Shown here: positions 23,287 through 33,826 of the stretch, piece after piece | Layout of the letters: each line of letters opens with the position of its first letter | Numbering within the stretch: position 1 is the first letter of the stretch | Assembly (NCBI GenBank): GCA_016169945.1 | Contig: JADLSH010000279.1 | Span: 62,001 to 126,000 of the forward strand | Source: Trachythela sp. YZ-2020 | Lineage: Eukaryota; Cnidaria; Anthozoa; Malacalcyonacea; Clavulariidae | Direction: 5' to 3' | DNA length: 64,000 nt | Notes under the pieces: generated by a model | The model's database searches: none | Seen by the model: only the letters and a program-made list of their open reading frames with translations | What the model was told of the DNA's origin: nothing | Position numbers and translations under genes: made by a program

Positions 23287-23442
23287 TGCATCAGTCAATT
23301 TGATACCCCCGACCCCACACCTCAGGGAATACCGGGGGACAATTTGTAGTGTGTAAAAATTCAATGAAATTCTATTATATACCCACTTTCTCCGACGTGT
23401 ATGCCTGAGGTGGAGGGTCGCGACTTTCAAATGACTGATGCA
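23287..23442. mobile_element. 156-bp MITE with TAA duplication and TGCA ends
   Basis: The ends are TGCATCAGTCA and TGACTGATGCA, with TAA directly outside both (23284-23286 and 23443-23445). The subterminal sequence is GC-rich (ataccccc, ccgggggac), as in the 7.7-kb element. Shared TSD length and sequence plus the TGCA terminus make it a plausible non-autonomous relative. Confidence 0.85.
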
Positions 23443-23635
23443 TAATTAATAGTTAGCCGAGAGAGTCCAAATCTTGTTTCGAGACTGTGAAACTTGCAGC
23501 TCATTGACTAAGATAAATCCTGTCGACAACCCTGCATATACTGACAGCTATTTATTGAGCATCAAACCATTATTAGTATGCTACGAAATGTTAAATTCAA
23601 CCATACATTTCAAAGAAAGCAGTCCAGATATAGTC

Positions 23636-24195
23636 TTACACATGTTGCGGCCAGTCATATTGATTCCACATTCCGTAATAGAAATCAAATGTTATGTCTT
23701 CTTTCTCCAAGAAATAAGTTATACCAAATTGTTTCTCCGTGTTTATAACAGCTTCTACTTTCCCCTTCCCTTTTGCCGATCTTTTGAGAAAATATTTTTT
23801 TAGGATTTTGCAGTCCATGAACTCGCAAAAAAACATTCCTAACCCTGGCATCATTGGAGAAAACAAACGTAATACGTTTCTTTGCTGACAGACAAATAAC
23901 CCCATACGAGCTTTGTGCAATGATTTGTTGCATGATATTGAATAGATCTATGCTGAGGTACTCGGAAAATGAAACTCTCCAAGGATTTCGTACTCCACAT
24001 CTAGCAATCATTCTTCTCATAAATGTTTTATATCAACGCTGTGCAATGCGGGAAAGCATGGGAAATGCTTCGACAACTGTGAATTTCTGTCCTTCGCCGT
24101 ATTTTCCCAAATATTTCTTAGCTACCAAAGGAATAAGTCTCTTATTGCTTATGAAACTGCTTATGAAACAAAAAATGTTTTGCCTTACTTTATGA
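23636..24195 (-). pseudogene. Possible decayed protein exon, family unknown
   Basis: On the minus strand two overlapping frames read as one protein broken by a shift near 23880. They include CGVRNPWRVSFSEYLSIDLF ... IAQSSYG and then KARMGLFVCQQRNVLRLF ... DITFDFYYGMWNQYDW. Composition looks protein-like, but no family was recognised. Could be a DNA-transposon fragment. Confidence 0.3.
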
Positions 24196-24338
24196 TTTTG
24201 GGGTCGGAGAATTTGAATTTGATATCAAAATCTACAAAATCTAACTATTTAATACATTTTTTCTGTTCTAAACACCATGTTTTCTACAAATAATATGGTC
24301 TGAGGACTGGGACCAAGTAAATGTAGCGCGGCTGAAGT

Positions 24339-24359
24339 GTGACGTAAAGAGCAGGGCAC
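24339..24359 (+). repeat. 21-bp inverted repeat, left arm
   Basis: gtgacgtaaagagcagggca followed by c. Exact reverse complement of 32508-32528, 8.15 kb away. It lies 45 bp upstream of the P2X7C-like start codon. Confidence 0.9.
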
Positions 24360-24404
24360 ACGATTGTTTGTTTATAGTGCTTTATACACTGCGTATATGC
24401 AAAT

Positions 24405-25854
24405 ATGTCTTCAAGCGCTAGTAACGGGAGTTTTTCTTCGGATACAAATTATTCAAGTGATGAGGTATACAGCTGCCAGTTTCGCCTATATGAAGATGAA
24501 CCACTTGTTCACATTGGCGAAAATTTAGTTGATCAAAACGACGATGAAGACCCGAAAGAGGAGTGCAATGGAGATGGTTTGACGCCAGTCGTTTTGGAAG
24601 CTAGATTCGATCGAAAAATAAAGTTTGATTCTTGATAAGTCATTTTGTAATCTAGTATGAAACTCATACGTTGAATATCGCATTTTTTAAAACCATATTT
24701 GAACTTTCACTCGGGTGTACATGTGGAAAATGTTCAGTAGAAAAGCTTGTTGGAGCGCTAGAATTCAGATGCTGTCGCGAGGTTGGCGAGGCTTTGGGCA
24801 AGCTCACTTTTGATGGAAGCATCGAACAAATTTTGTGTGTAACTCTGCACAAAGATTACGAGGCATTAACCAACGAGACTGTCCTCTCTCAAGTTGGTCC
24901 TATGTTGAAAGATCGTCAGGGAAGGAGCTATCGTTGCCGTTCAGGAACTCCTTGCAAAGAGTAAGTAAATATGTTTGAATATGCTCAATTTGCTCATACC
25001 TGAAATATTTGGAATTTGCCCTAGCTTACTACAGTATACTGAAGTATTCAAGTCATGCCTATATTTTAAATTCTGTGATACGAAAATACACATAGAAATC
25101 TTACTATAAAACTTTAGTAAGGTATATAAACATCACATCAAATTGTTCGCTCTATAAGAACTGCTATGACTTGAAAATATTGTTCAATTGCTGTATTAAA
25201 ATCTAAATACTGTAAATTACAGATCCAAACACAATTTTAAAGAATGTTTGGCCAATAAATTAAATATATTACAGGCTGTTGCATGTTACATATATGGGAC
25301 TATTAATATGAGCCAGCCCAGCCCGACTTGTGTTAGTGCTATGAAGCCTATGCTCCCACCTTATACTGTATATAAGTATATTGTTGAGAAATATTCGACA
25401 TAGCCTATATGAGACATGTAAGAAATGCAAGGATTTCCAGCCTGGCTTGCTAGGCTGCCCCCTCCTAACAATGCATACAGTATATTCCATACTTTATTCC
25501 ATCTAAAACCTCCAAGCTAATAAGAAAATAATTTCTGGCTAGCTTGCCCAGCAAAACAAGCAAGCTGAGCTCGTATGAAAAGCACCTATGTTATAAACTT
25601 CCCCACTAATGGAGTACGAGGCCGGGTGTCTTGTATAGTTTTCATGAAATTTGATTGTAATATAAAGTGCTTGTTTGTTGTACCATTTTAGGTATATCCG
25701 TGCTGTCAGATACAGATGGCTTGCTCGATGGCTTTTTGGATACATGGGTCCAGAAAAAACTAGGCCATTACCAGCATGCATTTATCACAATCTAAGAGGG
25801 AGATACAATACTCGTAACTCCAAAGGATATTTAAATTCTGAGGAACGAAACTAG
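24405..25854 (+). pseudogene. P2X7 C-terminal-domain-like zinc protein
   Basis: The first frame is acidic/Ser-rich (MSSSASNGSFSSDTNYSSDE ... VYSCQFRLYEDEP). From 24706 the frame reads CTCGKCSVEKL ... FRCCREVGEAL ... ILCVTLHKDYEAL. It splices at 24960 to 25692 in phase (PCKEYIRAVRYRWLARWLFG) and ends PLPACIYHNLRGRYNT. The C-x-C-x2-C, CC-E, C-x2-H and Y-R/W-rich then P-x-C-x3-IR-like pattern is that of the cytoplasmic zinc-binding domain of P2X7 (P2RX7_C), which exists as free-standing proteins in invertebrates. No transmembrane segment is present, so this is not a receptor. A TGA at about 24633 separates the acidic leader from the zinc domain with no good intron between, so one mutation is likely. 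Function in the element is unknown. Confidence 0.7.
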
Positions 25855-28800
25855 TGAGGGAAATAATGTGCCTATTAATTAATCACAACTTCCTCTTTTA
25901 TGTCCTTTTCGTGGTTTTCCACATTTACGGCACACTGGTGTTTTCCTTTGTGTTGAAGTTGGTGCAGGTGGTCGATTAAGGGATTCTTGGAAAGTTTCTT
26001 GTTCATACTCTTCCGCTTTTTATATTTCTCAATTGCCTCTTCCTTCCCCAGCCGGTTTGGAAATTGGGTATTGAGGGGTTTTGGTGTCAATGACTAATAT
26101 GTGGATGCAATTTTTGTCAGCTCCGCATGATCGATGGTAAACAACACATCGCCAATACATTTGACATACTCTAAATAGTAGCAAGTTAGAAATGTTGGTT
26201 ATTAAACTTGTTTATGAACAATAAACGTATTGTAAGCTTGCAGTTTATTGTGTGTTCTTATTATGAAAAACAGTCAATTTTAGTAATAAAGTAAATTGTG
26301 TTGCAGTTAAGTGAGTTAAAAGTTAACAATATTTACCATATGTTGGTGGCTTTTTAACTTCCCTCACAATTTCCTCTCCAAGTTTATACTTTGGGTAACA
26401 TACATTGGTATAAACCTCTCCATCTCTTGACTGCTGGCTTTCACGCCTTAGATTCTCGTTGAAGTGTAGTGCAGCGAGAGCGGTCCTAAAATAGTATAGA
26501 AAGTAGTACTTCAATTATATTTGTTCCAAATTGCAGCCCAAATTGCAATCCATCCATTATCCAAATACTACAAATGGAGTTCAGTAATTGTCAGGTGCTA
26601 CAGTTTATCAAAACAGTCCTGAAAAATTTAATGTTGAGTTAACCAATGTGTATATAGTACCTGCAATATGTTCCCATCCATGAGAAACATAACATCTTGG
26701 GGTGCCAGTGATTCAAGGTGGCATGGAAGCCTTCAAGGCAGCTGGTTTGGGTATCTGAGGACAAGTTCTTTATTCCAGATTCCAACCTTGTATTTCCCAA
26801 AATGACCAGCATTTTGTTAAAGGCTGGTGTTCCTGAAATAAATCAAACTAACAATAAAGGTATAAAAACATGGAACTGTTTTCTTAAAACAGCATTTGAC
26901 ATACATTTCCCTGTTGAATAAAAATTTAGCATTGGTCAAATTGAGGGTGAAAGTTTCAGAAACATTATTAACCTTGGGAATGAGTCATTCCCAAAAAAAT
27001 CCACACTCCCCTTATGATGGAATTTTATGCCGTCTGGAGGAGGAAGGAAAACTACTTCTGAACATAGTAAAATGTGCTAGAACATCCCAAGGGGGGGGGG
27101 TTAACTCCTAATTTCTTCTGTGGGGAAGGTTACATTAGTGAGCTTTTGCCCCTGTTTGCATGGGACTGGATGAATTAGGAACTGTGGTCAAATGTGCACA
27201 ATTTCACCTTTCACATGGATTGAATGAAGCCAGACTAATTCAAGCACAACTAACCATACACTCCCCTGTGTCAACAAATAAAGTTGGATGAATTTTTGTA
27301 CAGTTTCAACTTTATGCATTCTTATGTGAATATAGCCTTAGTTTCAAATCTGTGCATGCATATATTTACCAATTTTAATCCAATCACGAGGTGTTTCCAG
27401 TTCTCCATGGGCACAATCTGGGAATAATTGGTTAGGATGTCCTGCATGTCTGTTGGCAACATGGTACATGAATGATTTCCATTTTGCCAAAATCATCTGT
27501 CCAAATCCTTCTTTTGTCGAGGTTGCACACCAGTATATATGGTTTCGGACTCCCTTTATCCATTGCAAGATAGCCTCACATCCCTTTTCTTTACCAGCCT
27601 TCATCATTTTTTTTGTTACCGTACGTGCAACATGCCAGATGTAAAAAAAGTGCTTGGTGCCAATTTGTGTTTCCCTCACCCACTTAGGGATCCCAGCATG
27701 GCGATCTGAAATAAATTTCTTAATTGAAATACCAGCCGTTTGAAGGTATGCAAAGCAACGTTTGCCCCCTTCCAATTCCATTTGGTTGCTTCCACCTGGT
27801 TCATTAGACTAAACTAGGGATCCAAGGATTGTGCAAAGTTTCAAAGAGCCATACGTTTTGGGGAAAATGGGAGTGAAAATGGGGGGAAATTCAGTAAGAA
27901 AAACGAAAGATTAATATGGAAGCACTGAAGTACTCTGCGGCGAAGACATATTTTGGTTACAATTCCATGACACGCACAAAATAGGGTTAGGTTTAGGGAT
28001 TGGGTCGGGATTGGGGTCAAGATCAAAGAGAAATATTCGTGATTGCGTGTCATGGAATTATAACCCATATTTTTGTTGAATTTTGGATCCTGTAACACCA
28101 TAATTTACAAGCAATGCAAGTAATGTTTCAGGAAAATCTCACCTTGATCCTACAGATAAAGAATATTTCACAACTCGTCGTGGGAAGTGTATGCGTATTT
28201 ATTGCTGACGTAAATAGATGAGTCATGCATGGAATTATAGCTAGTACATGTAGCAGTGTCAAGATTGTCAAGTTCTCATGACATTTGTTTTTCGAAGGCC
28301 TATTTTTAACTTCGCTTTTGAAAATCGTGTTTTTAACGCCAAGCGTAAACATACGCAGGCAAATTATGCCCCATTTATAATTACTTGTAACAAGAGACGG
28401 ACCCTACCAAGCTTTCCAAGAAAATGATCATTGAAACTTTGCTTTTAGTAAAAAAGATTTTATTTGTAATCTTGAGAAAGGACAAAGTTATCAAGGCAAT
28501 GAATGTTGTGGATGAATAGTTATAGTAAATATTACGTTGTTGTTGTGTTGAAAGAAAAACATTTGTTAATCGTTATGTTTATGACTTATACTTAGTATTA
28601 AGTTATAGAAGGACAAAGAGTAAAGAGTAGTTACATGTATGATATAGTTTAGTTTTGTAAATATTACAGGGTTCATATTATTATTAAATGTTGTGTTGAA
28701 AATTTTGTTTACAGTAATATGACTACTGTATATGTTTGTAATCTATAATTCCGGACGGTCACTTCAAATTTTGCACATGGGCGGCTATTATATATTAGCC

Positions 28801-29980
28801 CAAGTTAAGTAAGTCCAAGTCGGAAATCTGAATTGTTTGGTGAAATAGTATAAAAACTAAGGGTGTATAGTCAGCCACTGCCTTCAACTAGAACACCGAC
28901 ACAATTTTTAAGGGGATTTTTTTCAAAGCGGAAATACTGTGTAACTTTCGTTTTCCTAACAATGTCAATGACAATGCATATATAAACAGTACTGTTGTTT
29001 ACGTTCACACTTCAAACGTAATTATTTATATCACAGAAAATCAGAATTTACATTTATTTTAAAATATTATATATCCCAATACAATTATATCCCATCAATT
29101 CAAGGTATACTGTAAAGTTTAAATTAACACGACTATTGGGACTGCAGGCTTTGCAGCACGTTTATATGATTCCGTTTTATACCATGGAGGTTATATATCC
29201 AGCCATCGACTTGTACAAGTTTATTGACATTGCCACATTGGCATTGCCCCTATAGTTCATAAGGCTATAGTTGTATTTGAAATAATATAGCCTTTAAACT
29301 GCTACCACGTTTACCTTCCTTATCATTTATATAATCTGCAAACTCGCATTTGAGATACAGTCTTTAAATATTTTGTCATAATCATATTCTCGAAAGCAAA
29401 TGTCAAATAATATAAATAATGTTCTTGTCGCTAGACTCGCTACACGGCACGTGTACGAATCTCGCAATCACCTCGCGGCCACGCACTTAATAGCGCACGT
29501 GCATTTGAGATTACACAAAAAATCGGGTGTTCCGGGGGAAAGTCGCCAATTTAATGTCAATTCAACATCTTCAGCAAATGTTTCAAGTTCAATATAAAGA
29601 CTCTAAATCAGCATAGTTTATGTAAACTCGCCATAAGATCAAGAGAATATTTAAAGAAAAATGTGAAGCCCTGTCTTGAAGCACTAAATCACTAAATGTT
29701 AATGAAATTTAAAAAGAACATAAATTGTATGCACCCCCCGGAAAGTTTACACTATGATGTATCTATCTATCTCTCGTGTGAATTTTCGCCCCTCATCACA
29801 ATACTGCAAAGTTAAAAACTTTGCACTAAAAAGGGAAATGGACAACTACATTATACATTACTGTATATATTTTGTGTATAACCCTATTGTGTATATACCA
29901 AGCAATATATTTGGCCATTTCTTCTATATACCACTTGGCTATGGTGTAGATGAATTTAAGTAGTAGCATACAAACGGTGA

Positions 29981-30115
29981 ACAAAGCAAGTGATACATTG
30001 TATGGCCCAAAGTGTATGAGTTTTACAGGGATTACATCACATGTAACATACACTGTGTTGGTTAGATGTAATACCTGTGAAACTCGTACACTTTAGGCCA
30101 TACCACTTGCTTTGT
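29981..30115. repeat. 135-bp near-perfect hairpin in a transposase intron
   Basis: The arm beginning acaaagcaagtg (29981) is mirrored by cacttgctttgt ending at 30115. Pairing continues through the GGCC-AAAGTGTA and CAGG-ATTACATC blocks. It lies just downstream of the exon 4 donor, so it is intronic. It looks like a small foldback MITE. Confidence 0.75.
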
Positions 30116-30856
30116 ACTACACAGGAGAAATACCTCACCTGCAACATTTCAAAATGAACAATTTTGTCAACCGGTGAGCAAAACATTGAATAAGTTCCAT
30201 ACTTTGCTGAATGTCCCATGGAATCAAAGCAGCCATCACCACACCACACAATGTCTTCTAATTGTTTTACTTTTGTTACTAGTTTAAGTTATGCGCATGT
30301 GCGAGTTCAGACTGCCATTTTGCAAACTTTTTTCAAAAATAGTTTTGCACTTATTTTATAACACTCAAAACAAGATAAAGTATTTAGAGGACAAATCTAC
30401 AAGAAGAAAAACAGTTGAAAGACCGAAAAAGGAGCGTTTTAAACGGGTAAGTGTCTATTTTGCATACTTGCTTTCTGATTTATAGCATACAGAGTATGTT
30501 TGAATTTGAAAATGCGTACTAGATCATTCTGTGGTCAATATAACATTGATTGATCTTAAAAGTATTTTAGTATTGATTCAAATACGTTATAGAAAAATAA
30601 AAAAACGTATTAAATCTCAAAAACTTCATTTCAAAAGCAAGTGCCGAAGCATAAAAATACTGCTTGAAAAGCAGTTGGAAGTTTTATGAAAATTTCGAAA
30701 CGTTTTGTGAACGTCTAATGTTGATTGTTACAGTAAATCAAAGCTAAAATAGTACATAATCGCATACCCACTTTATATAGCTGGGCAATTGAGATAATGA
30801 TAATTTTATAGTTAAAAGTAAAAAATATCAATATTTTTTACAAATTAAAATAAAAG

Positions 30857-30995
30857 AAATATACAGTGTTGTGTGTTACCATGGTTACAGTGGTCTATTC
30901 GGTACTTCATGTTATAATAACGTTTGGGGAGTAAATTGTTTGGTTCAAATGGCCTAGGCGAGGGGATTCTGCATGCATGTATTTCTAGTTCAAGC
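30857..30995 (+). repeat. Dispersed repeat, copy 1
   Basis: Sequence from atatacagtgttgtgtgttacc to gattctgcatgcatgtatttc is repeated in the same orientation at 53851-53975 with about 10-15 percent difference by eye. It is non-coding and lies in a transposase intron. Confidence 0.8.
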
Positions 30996-32507
30996 TATAA
31001 TTTAGAAAAATTAAAAGGATATTGTAAATTGTATTTGTAGCTTCTTTTTCTCAACCCCTCACTGATTATATTTATCGTAGCCCCTCCTCACTGATTATAT
31101 TTATTTTTCTGGAAGTAAGTGTTATAGATACTATACATCATAGTGTTGAACCTCTAATGCCCCCTCTTTACTTAAATACTGTTGCTAGTCAGAGCAAATT
31201 CTGTATTATGAGGAGACTACAAAACGTGGAATACTTAGTGCCCATTGCTTTAAAAGGCAGACATTAGCTTAGCACATTACTGTTTTACCTTATGTTGTTA
31301 CGTGACCGTTTCTCTGCTTCATCATCATCGGATTCTGACTCAGAACTTTCATATCCATCCAATTCACACGACCATTCAGGATCATGATTGATTTCGCCCA
31401 CTTCACCATCATTGTCATGGTCACTTTCACTCTCATTGTCATGGTCACTTTCACTCTCATCTCCACTTCCAAACTCCATAGACAGATAGACTCATCACTG
31501 AGAATTCCATCTTCCTCAATATCAGATTCCTAAAATAAGAATTTAATTAAATTCCTCTTGTAAGTCAGTAGTCCATAGCAAAACATTATGTCACTTACAG
31601 AGGCTTGCTCATTCAGGTTCATCATGATGTCCACTTTCTTCCTCAACCTCTCCAATTTTCTTTTTAAATTCCTCTTATCTTTCATGTGCTCTTGGCACTT
31701 TTTGCATGTACTGGAAGGCATCAAGAGAGTTGTTTCTTCAGCATTACACTCTGCAGCATCATGTGATATTGATTCAGTGGTGGTTAGATCTTGGACAACT
31801 GTTATGTTGGTGGGAACTTGGTCTGCAGTGTCGAGTTCTTGATCAACTGAAGTTGATGCCTTGGTTGCTTTTGTGTTGTCAGAGCGGGGTTTTTTTTAGG
31901 TGGTTCTGGCATGTAATCCTTGAGCGCATCTCGCTTCAACTAAAAACAATGTGTGAAATAAGTTAAATATTTTCATGTCTCAGCCATGGGCCATACTATG
32001 GCTGTGATATAATTCAAACAAATCTACAGTGAATCCCAATTTAATTAATCCTAAATGCAATTTTTCATACACACGTAAAGTAAAAATTTAATCTAATTTA
32101 CATGGATCTTGGATATTAACCCGCGAAACTATTACCCAAGAAGTTTAATAGCAATGTGATATTCATAAAATATGTAACACTTACAAGTCGTTATAGAGCC
32201 TCGTTCCAGTGTTATCAAATGTTTCCAACGCTGTGGCAAAACGCTTCGAAATGTGCTGAGCACAAGTAAGTCCTACTTGAGTACATGGCTGGATTGAAAT
32301 CCACTCTGTGCCGTCTAACAAATTTCACCCACTGCTGTCTTACTGAGCTATCTGTAGGAAAGCGATGCATACTTATGCCAGGGGTATCTCCATTATTTGT
32401 ACAAGACCTTTGACTTGGCCCACCAGCAACACAAAAGACTTTACAATGCCTTTTTTTGCTTATACTTGAAGCTTGTTTCTCCATTCTTTGTCTGAGATTG
32501 TCGAAGC

Positions 32508-32528
32508 GTGCCCTGCTCTTTACGTCAC
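32508..32528 (-). repeat. 21-bp inverted repeat, right arm
   Basis: Exact reverse complement of 24339-24359. It lies 23 bp upstream of the THAP start codon, so it is probably part of the terminal repeat and promoter region. Confidence 0.9.
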
Positions 32529-33826
32529 TGGAAGTAATTTAGCAACACTTGGCCACGCGCAATTAAGTCCTACTATTTATCAGAACTATGCCATGTTTAA
32601 CCCTCGATAACTTTTTTCTGATTCAATTTGAAATCATCTCGTTTTCAGAATCATTTTCTACGACTTTAAAAGTACCAGAGGCACTTTTATACTTTTTCGT
32701 TTCATAGGCACTTTAACTCGTCTATGGCATCCTTTGTCGACCAAAAGTCTAAACCAGATTTTATTAGATCGTTTTTTGACGAATCTAAACCTCTCATAAG
32801 TACAGCTTCGAACTTGTCTTGTCGCAACTGTTCAGCCATGTTTAAGAAACACTTCACGTTTAGCCTGCGAGCGGGCAAGCCCGGCCCGCATCAGAGGTTA
32901 CTAATGAGGCCGCTGCTCATCCAGATCGGGGTAACAAAATGGCCGGAAATCAATTAGAAAATCCCCAGCGTGTTAAATGGGTGTTGTAATGGTAAACAGT
33001 TAAATAGAAAAATACAACAAAACATAATGAAACTACATATTGTACATTTTGTCGGGTGAATGTAAAGTCATTAAGGAATGGTCATTTCCTATTCTGTGAA
33101 TTTACCTTGACTGTATTTTTTTGGTGTGTGGGGGGGGGGGGTGACAATTTCCAGCATGAAAATTTCATGGCCCCTATTGATGACAGATGCACTTTTATCT
33201 GAAATGGCTGCCCTGAATTTTAAATAAAGATTTTCATTCATTCATATCAACTCTGTCAATTATGTCTTGTTGATTTGCTCTTAATTGATTTGAGGTAAAG
33301 CAATATGTTTGATCTTTACCTGTTTTCACACATTTAGCTGCCTTTCCTTTCTGAAACACATTCTCTTAGAAAGAGTAATTTGTCACCATAGGGATGAACC
33401 AACATCTGTTTTACTAAATGTAAGGAAATAGATTACTGACCACATTTAGTACTGAACTACTGAAAGACTTTGTCAGCGTCAAATCAAACAATCATGCCAG
33501 AAATCTTTCAATATTTATAGTCTGCTGGGTTAAATGTACTGAACATATGTTTATTTAATAAAGCTAGTTTTGACAATTGTGAGGCAAGAGTCTCGGTGTA
33601 GCATTAGAATTTTTCTTGGATAGTGAAATTAACATCAGGAGTTAACTAAGGGAATAACCATTATTATTTGGAAGGGAGGATGATAAATCCTTAAAATGTT
33701 TGCAAAAGCAAAAAAAGTCCAAATAAATTATTTGCACATACGAAAAGTTAAAAAATAAGTGGTGGATATATAGCCATAGGTGTTTCCAGTTTTAATATCG
33801 TAAGTACAACAATGTGTCTATATAGT
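32529..33826. other. No gene supported
   Basis: AT-rich sequence with a G-run at about 33129-33141. A short tail-like (ATTC)n at about 33232-33244, following a segment reading CCTGAATTTTAAATAAAG, could be a retroposon 3' end. The open frame 32724-32957 has no recognisable motif. Confidence 0.35.

Larger units (their letters stand above)
25879..32484 (-). pseudogene. THAP-domain DDE transposase (Kolobok-like), eight traceable exons
   Basis: Exons with GT-AG borders are 32484-32185, 31939-31599, 31529-31285, 30257-30139, 27808-27370, 26832-26661, 26485-26337 and 26170-25879. Exon 1 is a THAP zinc finger (CKVFCVAGG, HRFPTDSSVRQQWVKFVRRH, YLCSAHF). Exon 2 holds a Cys pair and coiled coil. Exon 3 is acidic. 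Exon 4 has GDGCFDSMGHSAKYGTYS, a likely first catalytic Asp. Exon 5 has SDRHAGIPKWVRE and NHIYWCATS. Exon 6 has QTSCLEGFHATLNHW, a likely catalytic Glu. Exon 7 has HFNENLRRE and YPKYKLGEEIVREV. Exon 8 ends in a zinc knuckle CRKCGKPRKGHKRGSCD. Breaks include shifts in exon 1, in an A8 run of exon 2 and in exons 3 and 8, plus a TAG in exon 8. Sequence expected between exons 3 and 4 was not found. Catalytic assignments are inference from family knowledge. Confidence 0.85.
24339..32528. mobile_element. 8.2-kb convergent two-gene element (THAP transposase + P2X7C-like protein)
   Basis: A perfect 21-bp inverted repeat (gtgacgtaaagagcagggca plus c) occurs at 24339-24359 and 32508-32528. Just inside each copy starts one gene. 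A P2X7-C-terminal-domain-like gene runs rightward from 24405, 45 bp inside. A THAP-DDE transposase runs leftward from 32484, 23 bp inside. Their stops, 25854 and 25879, are 24 bp apart. The transposase motifs look Kolobok-like (inference from memory). The outermost ends and a TTAA duplication could not be fixed, so the true element is probably somewhat longer. Coding breaks show this copy is inactive. Confidence 0.8.

Noticed and set aside
24249..24252. TTAA as the left target duplication of the THAP element
   Set aside because: Sequence inside it does not match sequence inside any TTAA near the right end (32563 or 32599), so the ends remain unassigned.
24405..25854. P2X receptor gene
   Set aside because: Only the cytoplasmic C-terminal domain resembles P2X7. 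There are no transmembrane segments or channel ectodomain.
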